This document shows, piece by piece, positions 26,512-35,474 of a DNA stretch of 64,000 nucleotides. The stretch is taken from assembly GCA_902559395.1 (NCBI GenBank), contig CACEHR010000002.1:62001-126000 (forward strand). The letters run 5' to 3'. Position 1 is the first letter of the stretch. Every line of letters starts with the position of its first letter. The DNA is from an uncultured Pelagibacteraceae bacterium (GTDB lineage: Bacteria; Pseudomonadota; Alphaproteobacteria; Pelagibacterales; Pelagibacteraceae). The translations under genes and the position numbers were made by a program. The notes beneath the pieces were generated by a model that was given only the letters and a program-made list of their open reading frames with translations, was not told the origin of the DNA and made no database searches.

Positions 26512-27318
26512 GTGAAAAAATTTGATACAAAAAAATATCCAATATATGCAAGCTTTTTAAATCAACTTGCTAAAGATTTAACAAGATTTTACTACGTTAA
26601 GTTAGATAAGCCATTTAAGATAACAAACAAGATGAAAGGCAAAGGTTACGATCCTGTAACAACATCAGATAAAGCCTTTGAAAAATTTATAAGATCTAAA
26701 ATTTCAAAAAAATTCCCAAATCACCAAATTATAGGTGAGGAATATGGTCATAAAAATACTAAAAGTGAATTTTCCTGGGTAATTGATCCAATTGATGGAA
26801 CTAGATCATATGTTGTAGGTAATCCTAGTTGGAGCAATCTCATTTCATTAAATTACAATGGAGAACCAATTTTAGGATTAGCAAATTTTCCTAAAATCAG
26901 AAAATATTATTTAAATGTGAACAAAAATTCAGCATATGTTTTTGAAAATAATAAAAAAAGAAAACTTAAAGTTAACTCAAAATTAAATTTTACGAATGCA
27001 AAATTAGCTGCTGCATTTCACAATCAATTAACTTTAAGACAGCAATCTAAAATTAAAAAATTTATAAAAAGAATGCAGTTTCCTTGTTTTGATGCATTGA
27101 CTTATTGTCAATTAGCAGAAGGTAGACTTGAAATGGTTGCACAATGCGCGAACAAGATTTGGGATATTCATCCGATTATGCCAATTGTCAGAGCAGCAGG
27201 AGCAATAGTAACGACATGGGGTAATAAAAACCCTGTTGTCGGAGGAAATATTATTGTTTCAAATAATAAAGCTAATCATAAAAAAATTTTAAAATTATTA
27301 AAACCATTAGCTGAATGA
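26512..27318 (+). CDS. Inositol-monophosphatase family phosphatase (HisN-like)
   Basis: A 268-residue Mg-dependent phosphatase with a GTG start. Metal-binding motifs GEEYG (75-79) and DPIDGTRSY (92-100), and the C-terminal WDIHPIMPIVRAAGA, match the HisN type of histidinol-phosphate phosphatase more than bacterial SuhB. The genes that follow are unrelated (DUF924). It overlaps the next start by 4 bp. Confidence 0.8.
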   Translation: MKKFDTKKYPIYASFLNQLAKDLTRFYYVKLDKPFKITNKMKGKGYDPVTTSDKAFEKFIRSKISKKFPNHQIIGEEYGHKNTKSEFSWVIDPIDGTRSYVVGNPSWSNLISLNYNGEPILGLANFPKIRKYYLNVNKNSAYVFENNKKRKLKVNSKLNFTNAKLAAAFHNQLTLRQQSKIKKFIKRMQFPCFDALTYCQLAEGRLEMVAQCANKIWDIHPIMPIVRAAGAIVTTWGNKNPVVGGNIIVSNNKANHKKILKLLKPLAE

Positions 27319-27878
27319 TACCGGAAAGAGCACAAGCAATTCTAGATTTCTGGTTTAAAGAAACCCCTTCTGAAATGCGGTTCAAAAAAGATGAAAAGTT
27401 TGATCAAAAAATTAAAGATAATTTTTTAAAAGATTATGAAATTGCTTGTCAAAATGAATATGATGATTGGCAAGATAATCCTATGAGTTGTTTGGCTTTA
27501 GTAATTTTATTTGATCAGTTTTCGAGAAATATGTTTAGAAATGACAAAAAAGCTTTTGCTCAAGATCAAAAAACTAGATTGATTGTAAACGATGCAGTTT
27601 ATTCAGGTTATTTAGAAGCTATGAACGTTAATCAAAGATTATTTATGTTATTACCATTAATTCATAGTGAAGAAATCAGCGATCATGAAATGGCTTATTA
27701 TTTGTTAAATAAATATTTAAGAGAGCACGAAGGTTACAATGAAATAAAAAAATTTTGGCAAGATCATACAAAAGTAGTCAGACAATTTCATAGATATCCT
27801 CATAGAAATGAAATTTTAGGAAGAGAATCTACTGAAGAAGAAATAGAATTCTTAAAAGGTCCAAATTCTTCTTGGTGA
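27315..27878 (+). CDS. DUF924 family protein
   Basis: A 187-residue soluble protein. ILDFWF at the N-terminus, FDQFSRNMFRN in the middle and late HxxxHP-like patterns identify DUF924, a TPR-like alpha-helical family with no defined function. Overlaps the phosphatase by 4 bp and is separated from the DUF952 gene by one base. Confidence 0.85.
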   Translation: MIPERAQAILDFWFKETPSEMRFKKDEKFDQKIKDNFLKDYEIACQNEYDDWQDNPMSCLALVILFDQFSRNMFRNDKKAFAQDQKTRLIVNDAVYSGYLEAMNVNQRLFMLLPLIHSEEISDHEMAYYLLNKYLREHEGYNEIKKFWQDHTKVVRQFHRYPHRNEILGRESTEEEIEFLKGPNSSW

Positions 27879-27879
27879 A

Positions 27880-28251
27880 ATGAATTTAGAATTTATTTTC
27901 AAAGTTATAGACAAAGATGAGTGGCAAAAGGCCAAACAATCTGGAACTTATGGTGGGTCAGAAAAAGATCTTAAAGATGGATATATCCACTTTTCTGAAG
28001 AGGATCAGGTAGAGGAAACTTTAAATAAACATTATCCCAAAAAAGAAAATCTAGTTTTGTTAAGAGTAAATGCTTTTAAGCTTGAACATTTATTGTGGGA
28101 GCAGGCATCTAATGGAGATATGTATCCACATTTATATTCACCTTTAGATACTAGTACAGTGGTTGATGAATACGAATTACCATTAAATGAAGATGGAAGA
28201 CATGAGCTTCCAGAGATTTTAAAAAAGTATCAGTTCAGTCGTCCTAGATAA
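27880..28251 (+). CDS. DUF952 family protein
   Basis: A 123-residue protein with IFKVIDKDEWQKA and GYIHFSEEDQ, the hallmarks of DUF952, which resembles an ADP-ribosyltransferase-like fold but has no established activity. Its last 22 bp overlap the convergent SMR gene. Confidence 0.83.
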   Translation: MNLEFIFKVIDKDEWQKAKQSGTYGGSEKDLKDGYIHFSEEDQVEETLNKHYPKKENLVLLRVNAFKLEHLLWEQASNGDMYPHLYSPLDTSTVVDEYELPLNEDGRHELPEILKKYQFSRPR

Positions 28252-28565
28252 TTAACCATTATCACACCAATAATAATTAAAATTATTCCAATTATTCCAT
28301 ATATATTAGGTACTTGATTAAATTTTAATACTGCGAAAAGTACCACACCTGTAACTGTCAAACCACTATAAGTAGAGTAGGCAAATCCAACTGGAAGTGC
28401 AGACATCGCTTTTGCAATTGAAAACATGGTGATACACATAAACAAAATGCATAAAATAGATGGTGTAAGTTTAGTAAATCCTTCAGAAATTTTAGCAAAG
28501 CTATTTGACGCGATACCAAAAATAATTCCGTTAGCTAAAAATAAATACCCCAACAACGGTTTCAT
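28230..28565 (-). CDS. SMR-family-like membrane protein lacking the essential glutamate (copy 1)
   Basis: A 111-residue, four-helix protein of the small multidrug resistance type: KISEGFTKLTPS after helix 1, GFAYSTYSGLTV in helix 3 and a final IGVIMVNYLG helix. Counted from the shared SEGF motif, the residue equal to EmrE Glu14 is Gly17, and no acidic residue lies in helix 1. It is therefore unlikely to exchange protons for drugs in the usual way. Forms a cassette with DUF2798 and a second SMR-like gene, with gaps of 1-2 bp. Confidence 0.8.
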   Translation of the reverse strand: MKPLLGYLFLANGIIFGIASNSFAKISEGFTKLTPSILCILFMCITMFSIAKAMSALPVGFAYSTYSGLTVTGVVLFAVLKFNQVPNIYGIIGIILIIIGVIMVNYLGRLN

Positions 28566-28567
28566 GA

Positions 28568-28795
28568 TTATTCTTTTGAAGCAATTTTATTAACTAATGG
28601 TCTCATTATTGGAGCCATTGTAAAGGCAGCAATTAATGCAATTGGAAATGCAAACATCCAAGAATAAAACCATCTACCTATAAAGCCATCTGTAACTCCT
28701 GTGTTTACAGCAACTACAACGCCACTCATAATCACACTCATGCCAAAGGACATAAAAATCATGAATAATGGTTGAGCATATTTTTTATTAATCAT
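28568..28795 (-). CDS. DUF2798 small membrane protein
   Basis: A 75-residue protein with two hydrophobic helices separated by FIGRWFYSW, a DUF2798 hallmark. Function unknown. Tightly packed between two SMR-like genes (2 bp and 1 bp gaps), which suggests that the three products work together or are co-regulated. Confidence 0.78.
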   Translation of the reverse strand: MINKKYAQPLFMIFMSFGMSVIMSGVVVAVNTGVTDGFIGRWFYSWMFAFPIALIAAFTMAPIMRPLVNKIASKE

Positions 28796-28796
28796 A

Positions 28797-29129
28797 TTAA
28801 TTATTACCTAACAGGTTAACCATTAAAACACCAACAATAATAAAAGCTAAACCAATTAATGAATATAAATTAGGTACTTGATTAAATCTAATTATACCCA
28901 CAACAACTGTTGCTATAATTGTTAAGCCAGCAAAGGAAGCATAAGTGATTCCCATTGGAATATTTTTCATTACTAATGAAAGAGCGTACATACATAATAC
29001 AATTGTAATAGCGGTTATTATGCTTGGAATTAGAAGCGTAAATCCTTCCGCGCTTTTAGCAAAACTGTTTGAGGTAACACCTAAAAAAACTGCAATGCCT
29101 AAAAATAAATATGAAGTTGTAAGACTCAT
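28797..29129 (-). CDS. SMR-family-like membrane protein lacking the essential glutamate (copy 2)
   Basis: A 110-residue, four-helix protein similar to copy 1 (shared SNSFAK, EGFT.L.PS, IRFNQVPN/KFNQVPN, VGVLMVNLLG). As in copy 1, the EmrE Glu14 position is Gly17. Paired SMR genes usually encode heterodimers; here both halves lack the coupling carboxylate. First gene of the three-gene cassette. Confidence 0.8.
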   Translation of the reverse strand: MSLTTSYLFLGIAVFLGVTSNSFAKSAEGFTLLIPSIITAITIVLCMYALSLVMKNIPMGITYASFAGLTIIATVVVGIIRFNQVPNLYSLIGLAFIIVGVLMVNLLGNN

Positions 29130-29167
29130 TGCGAGATTTTAAATGAATTTAAGGAGAATATATAGAA

Positions 29168-29758
29168 TTATTTAAGAGACCATTTAATAGCATCTTCCAT
29201 TCTATCATCTCCCCAAAAGAGTTCATTTTTTACAATAAAAGATGGACTGCCAAATATTTTATTTTCACGAGCTGAGTTTGTGTTTTCATTATATTTTGTT
29301 TCTATATCTGATGATTTTGCTTCAGAGACAATTTCATCTTTATCAAGTTTTAATTCTGAGCAAACTTCCGAGATACTTGGCTCGATGGCTGGCTCTTTAC
29401 CTTCTTGAAACCATTTTTTATAAGTTAGAATAACAAATTTTTCTCCCCAACCTTTTTCAAAACCAAGGATTGCAATTTGGTTCGCTAAATCAAATTCTGA
29501 TAATGGATAGGGAACTGGCGTTTTAGCAAAAAAACCATAACCTTCAGCTCTTCTTTCAATATCTCTCCACATGTAATTAACTTTATTCATTTTATCCTTT
29601 GGAAATGGGATATTGTTCATCTCTTTCATGATTGCTCTTACTGAAAAAGGTTTCCAGTTAAATTTTACTTGATGTTGTTTTTCAACATCAAGTATTCTAG
29701 TTACGGATAGATAGGTATATGTGCTTCCTATCGAAAAATAAAAATCAATTTCACTCAC
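29168..29758 (-). CDS. DsbA-like 2-hydroxychromene-2-carboxylate isomerase family protein
   Basis: A 196-residue thioredoxin-fold protein of the HCCA-isomerase/kappa-GST type: IDFYFSIGSTYTYL at the N-terminus with Ser at the active site and no CxxC, FNWKPFSVRAIM, and GSPSFIVKNELFWGDDRM near the C-terminus. It may act as a glutathione-dependent isomerase or transferase; substrate unknown. Starts directly after the NTF2-like gene, so is likely co-transcribed. Confidence 0.8.
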   Translation of the reverse strand: MSEIDFYFSIGSTYTYLSVTRILDVEKQHQVKFNWKPFSVRAIMKEMNNIPFPKDKMNKVNYMWRDIERRAEGYGFFAKTPVPYPLSEFDLANQIAILGFEKGWGEKFVILTYKKWFQEGKEPAIEPSISEVCSELKLDKDEIVSEAKSSDIETKYNENTNSARENKIFGSPSFIVKNELFWGDDRMEDAIKWSLK

Positions 29759-30079
29759 TTATTTTGGTATTGGTGTAGCACCAGTTTCTAAACTGACAAT
29801 TTTTCCATTGTCATATTTATAAACTGCCATTACGGCCTCAACATTACCATCATTAAACGTTACAAAGGCATGGTGAATACCAACTTCGTCATTTTCATAA
29901 ACAATTCTAACCTTATCTTGATTAATATCACCACTCATTGCCCATTTGATAACATCACTTTTGGTTAAAACATTTCCTGACTTGTGCATTGTGAATTTAA
30001 AATCATCATGCAAAAGCTCATTCATTAATGCTTCATCTTTATTTTTCAGTGCAGCACTGTATTTTTCTAATATAGACAT
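29759..30079 (-). CDS. NTF2/SnoaL-like protein
   Basis: A 106-residue protein with the N-terminal helix EKYSAALKNKDEALMNELLHDDF and following beta strands typical of the NTF2-like (SnoaL/ketosteroid isomerase) fold. Possible small-molecule binding role; no catalytic residues identified. Zero gap to the isomerase gene downstream. Confidence 0.65.
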   Translation of the reverse strand: MSILEKYSAALKNKDEALMNELLHDDFKFTMHKSGNVLTKSDVIKWAMSGDINQDKVRIVYENDEVGIHHAFVTFNDGNVEAVMAVYKYDNGKIVSLETGATPIPK

Positions 30080-30094
30080 AGTTTTCCTTTTTTT

Positions 30095-30445
30095 TTATTC
30101 ACCCCACATTCCATGAAACTCATATACTACTGCTGGCTTATCTCCTACAACCCATCCATCATGACCTGGTTGTATTGAATATGCATCACCAGCTTTATAA
30201 GTTAGTTCAGTTCCATCATTGTGTTTTGCACAAACAGCTCCAGAAATTATAATTCCTATATGCGTTGCTTGGCAGCTATCACCACCAACTGTTGGCTTTA
30301 TATCTTTTGACCATTGCCAACCAGGTTGCAAAGTAAGTTTCATCAATCTTTGGTTTCCAACTTTGACAGCTTCAATTTTAGCATTATTAAAATTATCATT
30401 TACTTCATCTGCTTTATCAAAACTTTTTACTTCTATTCCAGCCAT
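30095..30445 (-). CDS. Cupin-domain protein
   Basis: A 116-residue single cupin. The strands KLTLQPGWQWSKDIKP, HIGIIISGAVCAK and YKAGDAYSIQPGHDGWV fit the two cupin motifs, with His residues at likely metal positions. Function unknown. GGAGG ribosome site. Part of a minus-strand run of small stress-type genes. Confidence 0.72.
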   Translation of the reverse strand: MAGIEVKSFDKADEVNDNFNNAKIEAVKVGNQRLMKLTLQPGWQWSKDIKPTVGGDSCQATHIGIIISGAVCAKHNDGTELTYKAGDAYSIQPGHDGWVVGDKPAVVYEFHGMWGE

Positions 30446-30521
30446 TTTTCCTCCTTGTTACCAATAATTTAATTACAAAGTCTAGCAGAGATTAGTCAGT
30501 ATGTGTAGACTCAGTCTTCTA

Positions 30522-30803
30522 CTATACTTTAGCTAATTCGTAAATTTCATAACCAGCCATGACTTCATCAAATATAGGTTTTGAAACTGGATTTGATCCA
30601 TCCATAAATGAATGAAGTGCCGCCATGTCATGAACTACAATTTTAAACATTACCGTTGATTTATCAGGCGAAACACTAGCTATTGTTTTTGTAACATCTG
30701 CAACTTTTTTTCTTTCAGCCATACCTTCATCTGACTGCATGAAGCCCATAAATTTTTCAAAGGCTCCTTCTTTAAGTTTTCCTACTACCAATATATCTTT
30801 CAT
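30522..30803 (-). CDS. Small hypothetical protein, possible ABM-like fold
   Basis: A 93-residue soluble protein. Alternating strand-helix pattern (ILVVGKLK, FEKFMGFMQSDEG, STVMFKIVVHDMAALHSFM, YEIYELAKV) resembles dimeric alpha+beta-barrel monooxygenase-like domains, but this is a fold guess only. GGAGG ribosome site. It sits between the cupin and two secreted-protein genes on the same strand. Confidence 0.6.
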   Translation of the reverse strand: MKDILVVGKLKEGAFEKFMGFMQSDEGMAERKKVADVTKTIASVSPDKSTVMFKIVVHDMAALHSFMDGSNPVSKPIFDEVMAGYEIYELAKV

Positions 30804-30824
30804 TTTTTCCTCCTTTTTGTTTTG

Positions 30825-31199
30825 TTAATATAGAGTTTGTACTACTTTTTTAACTCTATCTTCTCCATTAGGCACTGTTGAATTTACAAAGTCATGACAG
30901 GCATTAGTTTTAGACTCGTCAAATTTAGATCCATAAAACTTATCAACAGCTTTATTTACACCTTCATCCCATTCCTTTTCAGGAACTCCAACTTCTAAAG
31001 CATAAGCTTTTAAAACTTTCACTGATGCCATAGATTTTTCTTTCATACTATATTCAAATGTTTCTCCAGATGGCAAAAAATAGTTAGCCATATAGATTCC
31101 ACTACATTCCCAAGCTTTATTTTTATCACTATCTGACATGCCCGCATAAGCTGAGGTAGAAAGAAATAAAGCGGTAATTAATATAATTATTTTTTTCAT
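30825..31199 (-). CDS. Secreted hypothetical protein with two cysteines
   Basis: A 124-residue protein with a signal peptide (~19 residues, ending AYA). The mature part is helical, rich in Lys/Glu, with two cysteines (ECSG, NACHDF) likely forming a disulfide. Family unknown. Nine bp after the next secreted protein, so both are probably co-expressed in the periplasm. Confidence 0.62.
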   Translation of the reverse strand: MKKIIILITALFLSTSAYAGMSDSDKNKAWECSGIYMANYFLPSGETFEYSMKEKSMASVKVLKAYALEVGVPEKEWDEGVNKAVDKFYGSKFDESKTNACHDFVNSTVPNGEDRVKKVVQTLY

Positions 31200-31208
31200 A
31201 TTATTTTC

Positions 31209-31697
31209 CTATTTTTTTAATTTATAAGTGCCCCTGTAATAATTCGTTGCATGAATTCTACCTTCCTGAGCAGACTTAATTTGTGTGTAACCTGTAGTTC
31301 CACTGCATTCGATACCTTCATATCTACCTGTACCACTGATACATTTAAAAGTACCTTCCATTGAGTAACCTAATTTTATTTCATAATAAATTATTGCTGT
31401 GTCACCATTTATAAACATTACTTTGCAGTGACCCATTTCAAAACCTTTTCCTGGAATTGTTCCTGCGCCTATACAATGATGTGATGAATTATCACCAAAC
31501 GAAGTACCTTCAATTGCATTAAATCCACTTTGACCTTCGTATGTAAAAGTCATGACGTTTCCTTTTTCATCTACAATAGCTTTAGCATCGCCAACAAAAA
31601 AACCAGCAAGACTAATTTTTCCACTATGACCATCTGCAAATGATACTGAAGACATTGACATTAATGTAAAAATTAATGCTAGTATTATTTTTTTCAT
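31209..31697 (-). CDS. Secreted beta-rich hypothetical protein
   Basis: A 162-residue protein with a signal peptide (~21 residues, ending SFA). The mature part is Gly- and aromatic-rich with four cysteines (HHCIGAG, MGHCKV, FKCISG, IECSGT), consistent with a disulfide-linked beta-barrel or sandwich. Family unknown. First gene of the minus-strand run; an inverted repeat lies 27 bp upstream. Confidence 0.62.
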   Translation of the reverse strand: MKKIILALIFTLMSMSSVSFADGHSGKISLAGFFVGDAKAIVDEKGNVMTFTYEGQSGFNAIEGTSFGDNSSHHCIGAGTIPGKGFEMGHCKVMFINGDTAIIYYEIKLGYSMEGTFKCISGTGRYEGIECSGTTGYTQIKSAQEGRIHATNYYRGTYKLKK

Positions 31698-31723
31698 AAT
31701 ATTCCTTTCTAAATAAATGAACC

Positions 31724-31741
31724 GTAACCAAAGATTGTTAC
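31724..31741 (-). promoter_or_regulatory. Inverted repeat upstream of secreted-protein operon
   Basis: GTAACCAAAGATTGTTAC has GTAAC repeated in inverted form (6 of 7 pairs over GTAACCA/TTGTTAC) just upstream of the first gene of the minus-strand run. It may be an operator. No known regulator consensus is claimed. Confidence 0.3.
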
Positions 31742-31856
31742 ATTTTTATTGAGGAGTCTCTTGTGTTAATATCGCGCGACAGATATGCATTATTAGACTG
31801 TAAAAATTGTTGAATTAATTGTTTAATTTAATTTTAATTTTTGATAACGTTTTAAT

Positions 31857-32273
31857 ATGATCGAAAAATTTAATGGAATTTTTTATTTAATTGTATTCCT
31901 AGTACATTTTATTGTTTTTGCTGTTTATGCATACCAGACAGTTTTTGCTACAAAGAAATTTTTAGATAAATTTGGCATCGACGATACAGGTGCAGGAATG
32001 ACAAGATTTTTTGGATCATTGTTTATAGGTGCAGTTGCAATGGCTATATGGGTTGGCTTTATTAGACCAGATGGACTTCAAGGAACATGGGCATTTTTTA
32101 ATTTAGTATTTTTACAAAACCTGTCAGCTTTTATTGTTGGAATATACAATATTAAAATCAACAAGTTAGGTCATACACCACAAACATCTAATGAAGGAAT
32201 TATCGCACCAGGTATTTTAACCTTGTTGAGTGCAATACTTTGTTACGGATTAGCTGATAAAATTTATATCTAA
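31857..32273 (+). CDS. Four-helix membrane protein (DUF4345-like)
   Basis: A 138-residue protein with four hydrophobic helices; the loop FLDKFGIDDTGAGMTRFFG and the second-helix GAVAMAIW resemble DUF4345-type proteins. Function unknown. Divergent from the secreted-protein run; overlaps cysK at its 3' end by 4 bp. Confidence 0.6.
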   Translation: MIEKFNGIFYLIVFLVHFIVFAVYAYQTVFATKKFLDKFGIDDTGAGMTRFFGSLFIGAVAMAIWVGFIRPDGLQGTWAFFNLVFLQNLSAFIVGIYNIKINKLGHTPQTSNEGIIAPGILTLLSAILCYGLADKIYI

Positions 32274-33271
32274 AACCAATTAGGTACTGGCAGACCTTTT
32301 TCTTCTAAAAATTTTTTATTGAACATTTTAGTTGCGTATTTATCACTTCTATCACAAAGAATTGTAACGATAGTTTTACCAGGACCTAATTCTTTACCCA
32401 TTCTTATTGCTCCAGCGATATTGATACCACAACTAGTACCTAAGCTTAGGCCTTCATTTTGAATTAAATCATAAAGTATAGGTAGTGCCTCATGATCATC
32501 TATTGAATAGGCATCATCAATCTTAGCCTCACCAAAGTTAGCAGTTACTCTGCTTGAACCAATTCCTTCAGTAATTGATCCTCCTTCTGATTTTAGTTCA
32601 CCATTCTTTATATAATTATAAAGAGCAGAACCTTTTGGATCAGATAAATAAATTTTTATATCTTTATTCTTTTCTTTAAGAGCATTGCTTACACCAGAAA
32701 TAGTTCCTCCAGTTCCTGAAGAACATACAAAACCGTCAACTTTACCATCAGTCTGTTCCCAAATTTCCTGACCCGTGCCATCATAATGACCTTTGGCATT
32801 TGCAGTATTATCAAATTGGTTAGCCCAAATTACACCATTGTTATTTGTTGGTCTTAATTCATCTGCAAGTCTAGCTGCTACTTTAACAAAATTGTTATCA
32901 TCCTTATAAGGTTTAGCTGGAACTAATCTAAGTTCAGCTCCAAGATTTCTAAGTAAATCTTTTTTTTCTTGGGTTTGATTGTCATTCATGACAATTATTG
33001 TTTTGTAACCTAAAGAATTTCCTAAAAGACCTAAGCCAATTCCTGTGTTACCAGCTGTTCCTTCAACAACAGTTCCACCTTTAGTAATTAATTTTTTTTC
33101 TTGAGCATCTTTAATTAATGCAAGAGCAGCTCTATCTTTAACTGATCCTCCTGGATTTAAAAATTCTGCCTTTCCATAAATATTGCATCCAGTAATTTCA
33201 GATGCTGCTCTTAATTTAATTAGTGGGGTGTTTCCTATTCCTGAAATAAAATCGTTTTGTGTATTATTCAT
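32270..33271 (-). CDS. cysK: Cysteine synthase A
   Basis: A PLP enzyme of 333 residues. [12 protein letters not shown] contains the PLP-binding lysine K45, and the [10 protein letters not shown] and [14 protein letters not shown] loops bind substrate and phosphate. It makes cysteine from O-acetylserine and sulfide. I use ATG at 33271; an open frame extends to 33358 but that stretch is inside cysE and not family-like. ATG overlaps the cysE stop by 8 bp. Confidence 0.93.
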   Translation of the reverse strand: MNNTQNDFISGIGNTPLIKLRAASEITGCNIYGKAEFLNPGGSVKDRAALALIKDAQEKKLITKGGTVVEGTAGNTGIGLGLLGNSLGYKTIIVMNDNQTQEKKDLLRNLGAELRLVPAKPYKDDNNFVKVAARLADELRPTNNNGVIWANQFDNTANAKGHYDGTGQEIWEQTDGKVDGFVCSSGTGGTISGVSNALKEKNKDIKIYLSDPKGSALYNYIKNGELKSEGGSITEGIGSSRVTANFGEAKIDDAYSIDDHEALPILYDLIQNEGLSLGTSCGINIAGAIRMGKELGPGKTIVTILCDRSDKYATKMFNKKFLEEKGLPVPNWF

Positions 33272-33848
33272 TATCTGATTTTTTATCACTGTCAGGTGTA
33301 ATTCCATAAGGTTTAAATTCACTATCAGCAATACCAACACTTCTTGCTGGAATTCCAACCATCACAGCATTTTCTGCAACGTCTTTAGTTATAACTGCAT
33401 TAGCCCCAATTCTTGCACCTCTACCAACTACTACTGGTCCTAATACTTGAGCGCCTGATCCAATTACGACATCTTCTTTTATAGTTGGGTGTCTTTTTAT
33501 ATTTCGTTGATCATTTGAATTTATACTAGGTGCAATTCCACCCAATGTAACCATATGGTAAATAGTTACGTTATCACCAATCTCAGATGTCTCTCCAATC
33601 ACAACACCCATCCCATGATCGATAAATAAATTTTTTCCAATTTTTGCATTTGGGTGAATTTCAATTCCAGTTAAGAATCTTGAAAATTGAGAAATGATTC
33701 TTGCAATCAAATGAAATTTAGCAGTACTAAAAAAATTAGCTATTCTATGAAAGAATACTGCTTTAACACCTGGGTAAGTTAATATTAAACTTAATTTAGA
33801 TTTCGCCGCAGGATCTCTATCAATTATTGATTGTAAAAAATCACTCAT
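33264..33848 (-). CDS. cysE: Serine O-acetyltransferase
   Basis: A 194-residue enzyme with a left-handed beta-helix: [18 protein letters not shown] and [16 protein letters not shown] repeats. Short compared with E. coli CysE (273) because the N-terminal helical region is reduced, as in the shorter bacterial form. Supplies O-acetylserine to CysK, encoded directly downstream with an 8-bp overlap. Confidence 0.93.
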   Translation of the reverse strand: MSDFLQSIIDRDPAAKSKLSLILTYPGVKAVFFHRIANFFSTAKFHLIARIISQFSRFLTGIEIHPNAKIGKNLFIDHGMGVVIGETSEIGDNVTIYHMVTLGGIAPSINSNDQRNIKRHPTIKEDVVIGSGAQVLGPVVVGRGARIGANAVITKDVAENAVMVGIPARSVGIADSEFKPYGITPDSDKKSDNE

Positions 33849-33924
33849 TATTATTTTTTTTTTTGATTTTGTGTTAAAAACAAGCTTTATATAGTGATTA
33901 ATTTATTATATTAAAGGTCTTATT

Positions 33925-34335
33925 ATGTACAAAAATACTAATTGTTTTCATTTAGCGATACCTTGTGGAGATTTAGAAGTAGCAAAGAAATTTTATAGCG
34001 AAACTTTAGGATGTAGATTAGATAATTCTGCACAAGAATGGGCTGACGTTGATTTTTGGGGCAATGAACTTACTCTTCATAAAAGTGAACACAAGCTAGA
34101 CAATGAAAGACATGATGTGGATATGGGTAATGTATCAGTTCCACATTTTGGAGTTCATTTATCTAGAAAAGATTTTGATGCTCTTAAGCAAAGATTAAAA
34201 GATAGTGGTACTAAATATTATGATGAGCCTTATCTAAGATTTAAAGGAACTAAGTATGAGCAGGAGACTTTTTTTGTAAAAGACCCTAATGAAAATATTT
34301 TAGAAATAAAAACTCTTACTTCAAATCCAGATTAG
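33925..34335 (+). CDS. VOC/glyoxalase-family protein
   Basis: A 136-residue single-domain vicinal-oxygen-chelate protein. NCFHLAIPCGDLEVAKKFYSET at the N-terminus and FFVKDPNENILEIK at the C-terminus are typical, including the metal-ligand His and Glu. Substrate unknown; may be a lyase or dioxygenase-like enzyme. Confidence 0.78.
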   Translation: MYKNTNCFHLAIPCGDLEVAKKFYSETLGCRLDNSAQEWADVDFWGNELTLHKSEHKLDNERHDVDMGNVSVPHFGVHLSRKDFDALKQRLKDSGTKYYDEPYLRFKGTKYEQETFFVKDPNENILEIKTLTSNPD

Positions 34336-34386
34336 TTCTTTATAATAATTCTAATATATACCACAATATATAGACCTCAATTTTCT

Positions 34387-34415
34387 TTGACTCATTATCT
34401 CAATTCGCGTTAAGC
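34387..34415 (+). promoter_or_regulatory. Possible promoter of proX-type operon
   Basis: TTGACT followed 17 bp later by TTAAGC lies 52-29 bp before the proX start. The -35 is good, the -10 is poor. Confidence 0.3.
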
Positions 34416-34443
34416 TTAATTTTTAAATTTAAAAGGAGATAAT

Positions 34444-35406
34444 ATGCGAATAATTAAAACTACACTTGTAGCTGGATTAATCTCAATTTTATCAATCTTT
34501 TCTGCACAAGCAGAAAAAGTTAAAATTGGAGATCCAGGATGGACAGGTGCTACAGCTATTGCAAACTTATTAGCTGCAGTTGTTACAGACAAAATGGGTG
34601 GAGAAGCTGAGCTTGTTCCAGGAAACAATACTGCAATTTATGCAGCGATTGATAGAGGAAAAGGTGAAATTGATGTACATCCTGACATTTGGTTACCAAA
34701 CCAAGAAGCTTATACAAATGATTTAGTTCCAAAAGGAACTTTAAAATTAAGTAGCAAACCTTACGAAGGAAACCAAGGTTATTGTGTTTCACAACAGTTT
34801 GCTAAAAAAATGAACATTACAGCAATTGAAGACTTAGCAAGACCTGAAGTTGTTAAAGCTATGGATAGTGATGGCAATGGAAAAGGTGAGTTCTGGATTG
34901 GCGCTGATGGTTGGGCTTCTGCAAATGTGAACCAAGTTAAATTAAGAGACTATGGTTTATATGATGCTGGTATCGAAGCTGTTAGAGCTGCTGAAGCAGT
35001 TAAAAACGCTAGAGTACTAGACTCAATCAAAAAAGGGGAAGGTTATGCATTCTATTGTTACAAACCTCATGCAATTTGGGGAATGGCTGACGTAGTGATG
35101 TTAACAGAACCAAAATATGATCCTGCAAAATATAAAATGATTCAACCTAAAGCAGATGCTGACTGGTACAAGAAATCTTATGTTGCATCAAAAGATGCAC
35201 TTAAGCAAATCCAAATCGGTTGGGCTACATCTTTAGAGAGTCAATCACCAGCAATTGTAGAATTCTTTAAGAATTTTCAATTAACAGCTGATGATGTTTC
35301 TGCAATGGCTTATTCAGTTTCAGTTGAGAAAAAAGATCCAGCTGATGTTGCAAGAGCTTGGATGGAAGCAAATAAATCAACTGTAGACGGTTGGTTAGGA
35401 CTATAA
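34444..35406 (+). CDS. proX: Glycine betaine/proline ABC transporter substrate-binding protein (OpuAC family)
   Basis: A 320-residue periplasmic protein with a signal peptide (~23 residues, AQA). DPGWTGATAIANLLAAVV and DVHPDIWLPNQ are OpuAC/ProX motifs; tryptophans (WT, WLP, WG) probably build the cage for a quaternary amine. AAAAGGAGATAAT is a strong ribosome site. Betaine or proline betaine is likely; choline or others are possible. Confidence 0.9.
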   Translation: MRIIKTTLVAGLISILSIFSAQAEKVKIGDPGWTGATAIANLLAAVVTDKMGGEAELVPGNNTAIYAAIDRGKGEIDVHPDIWLPNQEAYTNDLVPKGTLKLSSKPYEGNQGYCVSQQFAKKMNITAIEDLARPEVVKAMDSDGNGKGEFWIGADGWASANVNQVKLRDYGLYDAGIEAVRAAEAVKNARVLDSIKKGEGYAFYCYKPHAIWGMADVVMLTEPKYDPAKYKMIQPKADADWYKKSYVASKDALKQIQIGWATSLESQSPAIVEFFKNFQLTADDVSAMAYSVSVEKKDPADVARAWMEANKSTVDGWLGL

Positions 35407-35421
35407 TCTAAATCAAAATTT

Positions 35422-35450
35422 ATACTCGGCAATTTAAGATTGCCGGGTAT
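35422..35450 (+). terminator. Hairpin after proX
   Basis: ATACTCGGCAAT pairs with ATTGCCGGGTAT around a 5-nt loop (12 bp, one wobble), followed by ATTTTCC. It lies between the binding-protein and ATPase genes, 25 bp before the ATPase start, and probably acts as a partial terminator. Confidence 0.75.
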
Positions 35451-35474
35451 ATTTTCCTATAATAAAAGATAAAA

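Noticed and set aside
33272-33358. Upstream extension of cysK by 29 residues
   Set aside because: The extension lies inside cysE in another frame; MNNTQNDF at 33271 matches the normal CysK N-terminus and overlaps the cysE stop by 8 bp.
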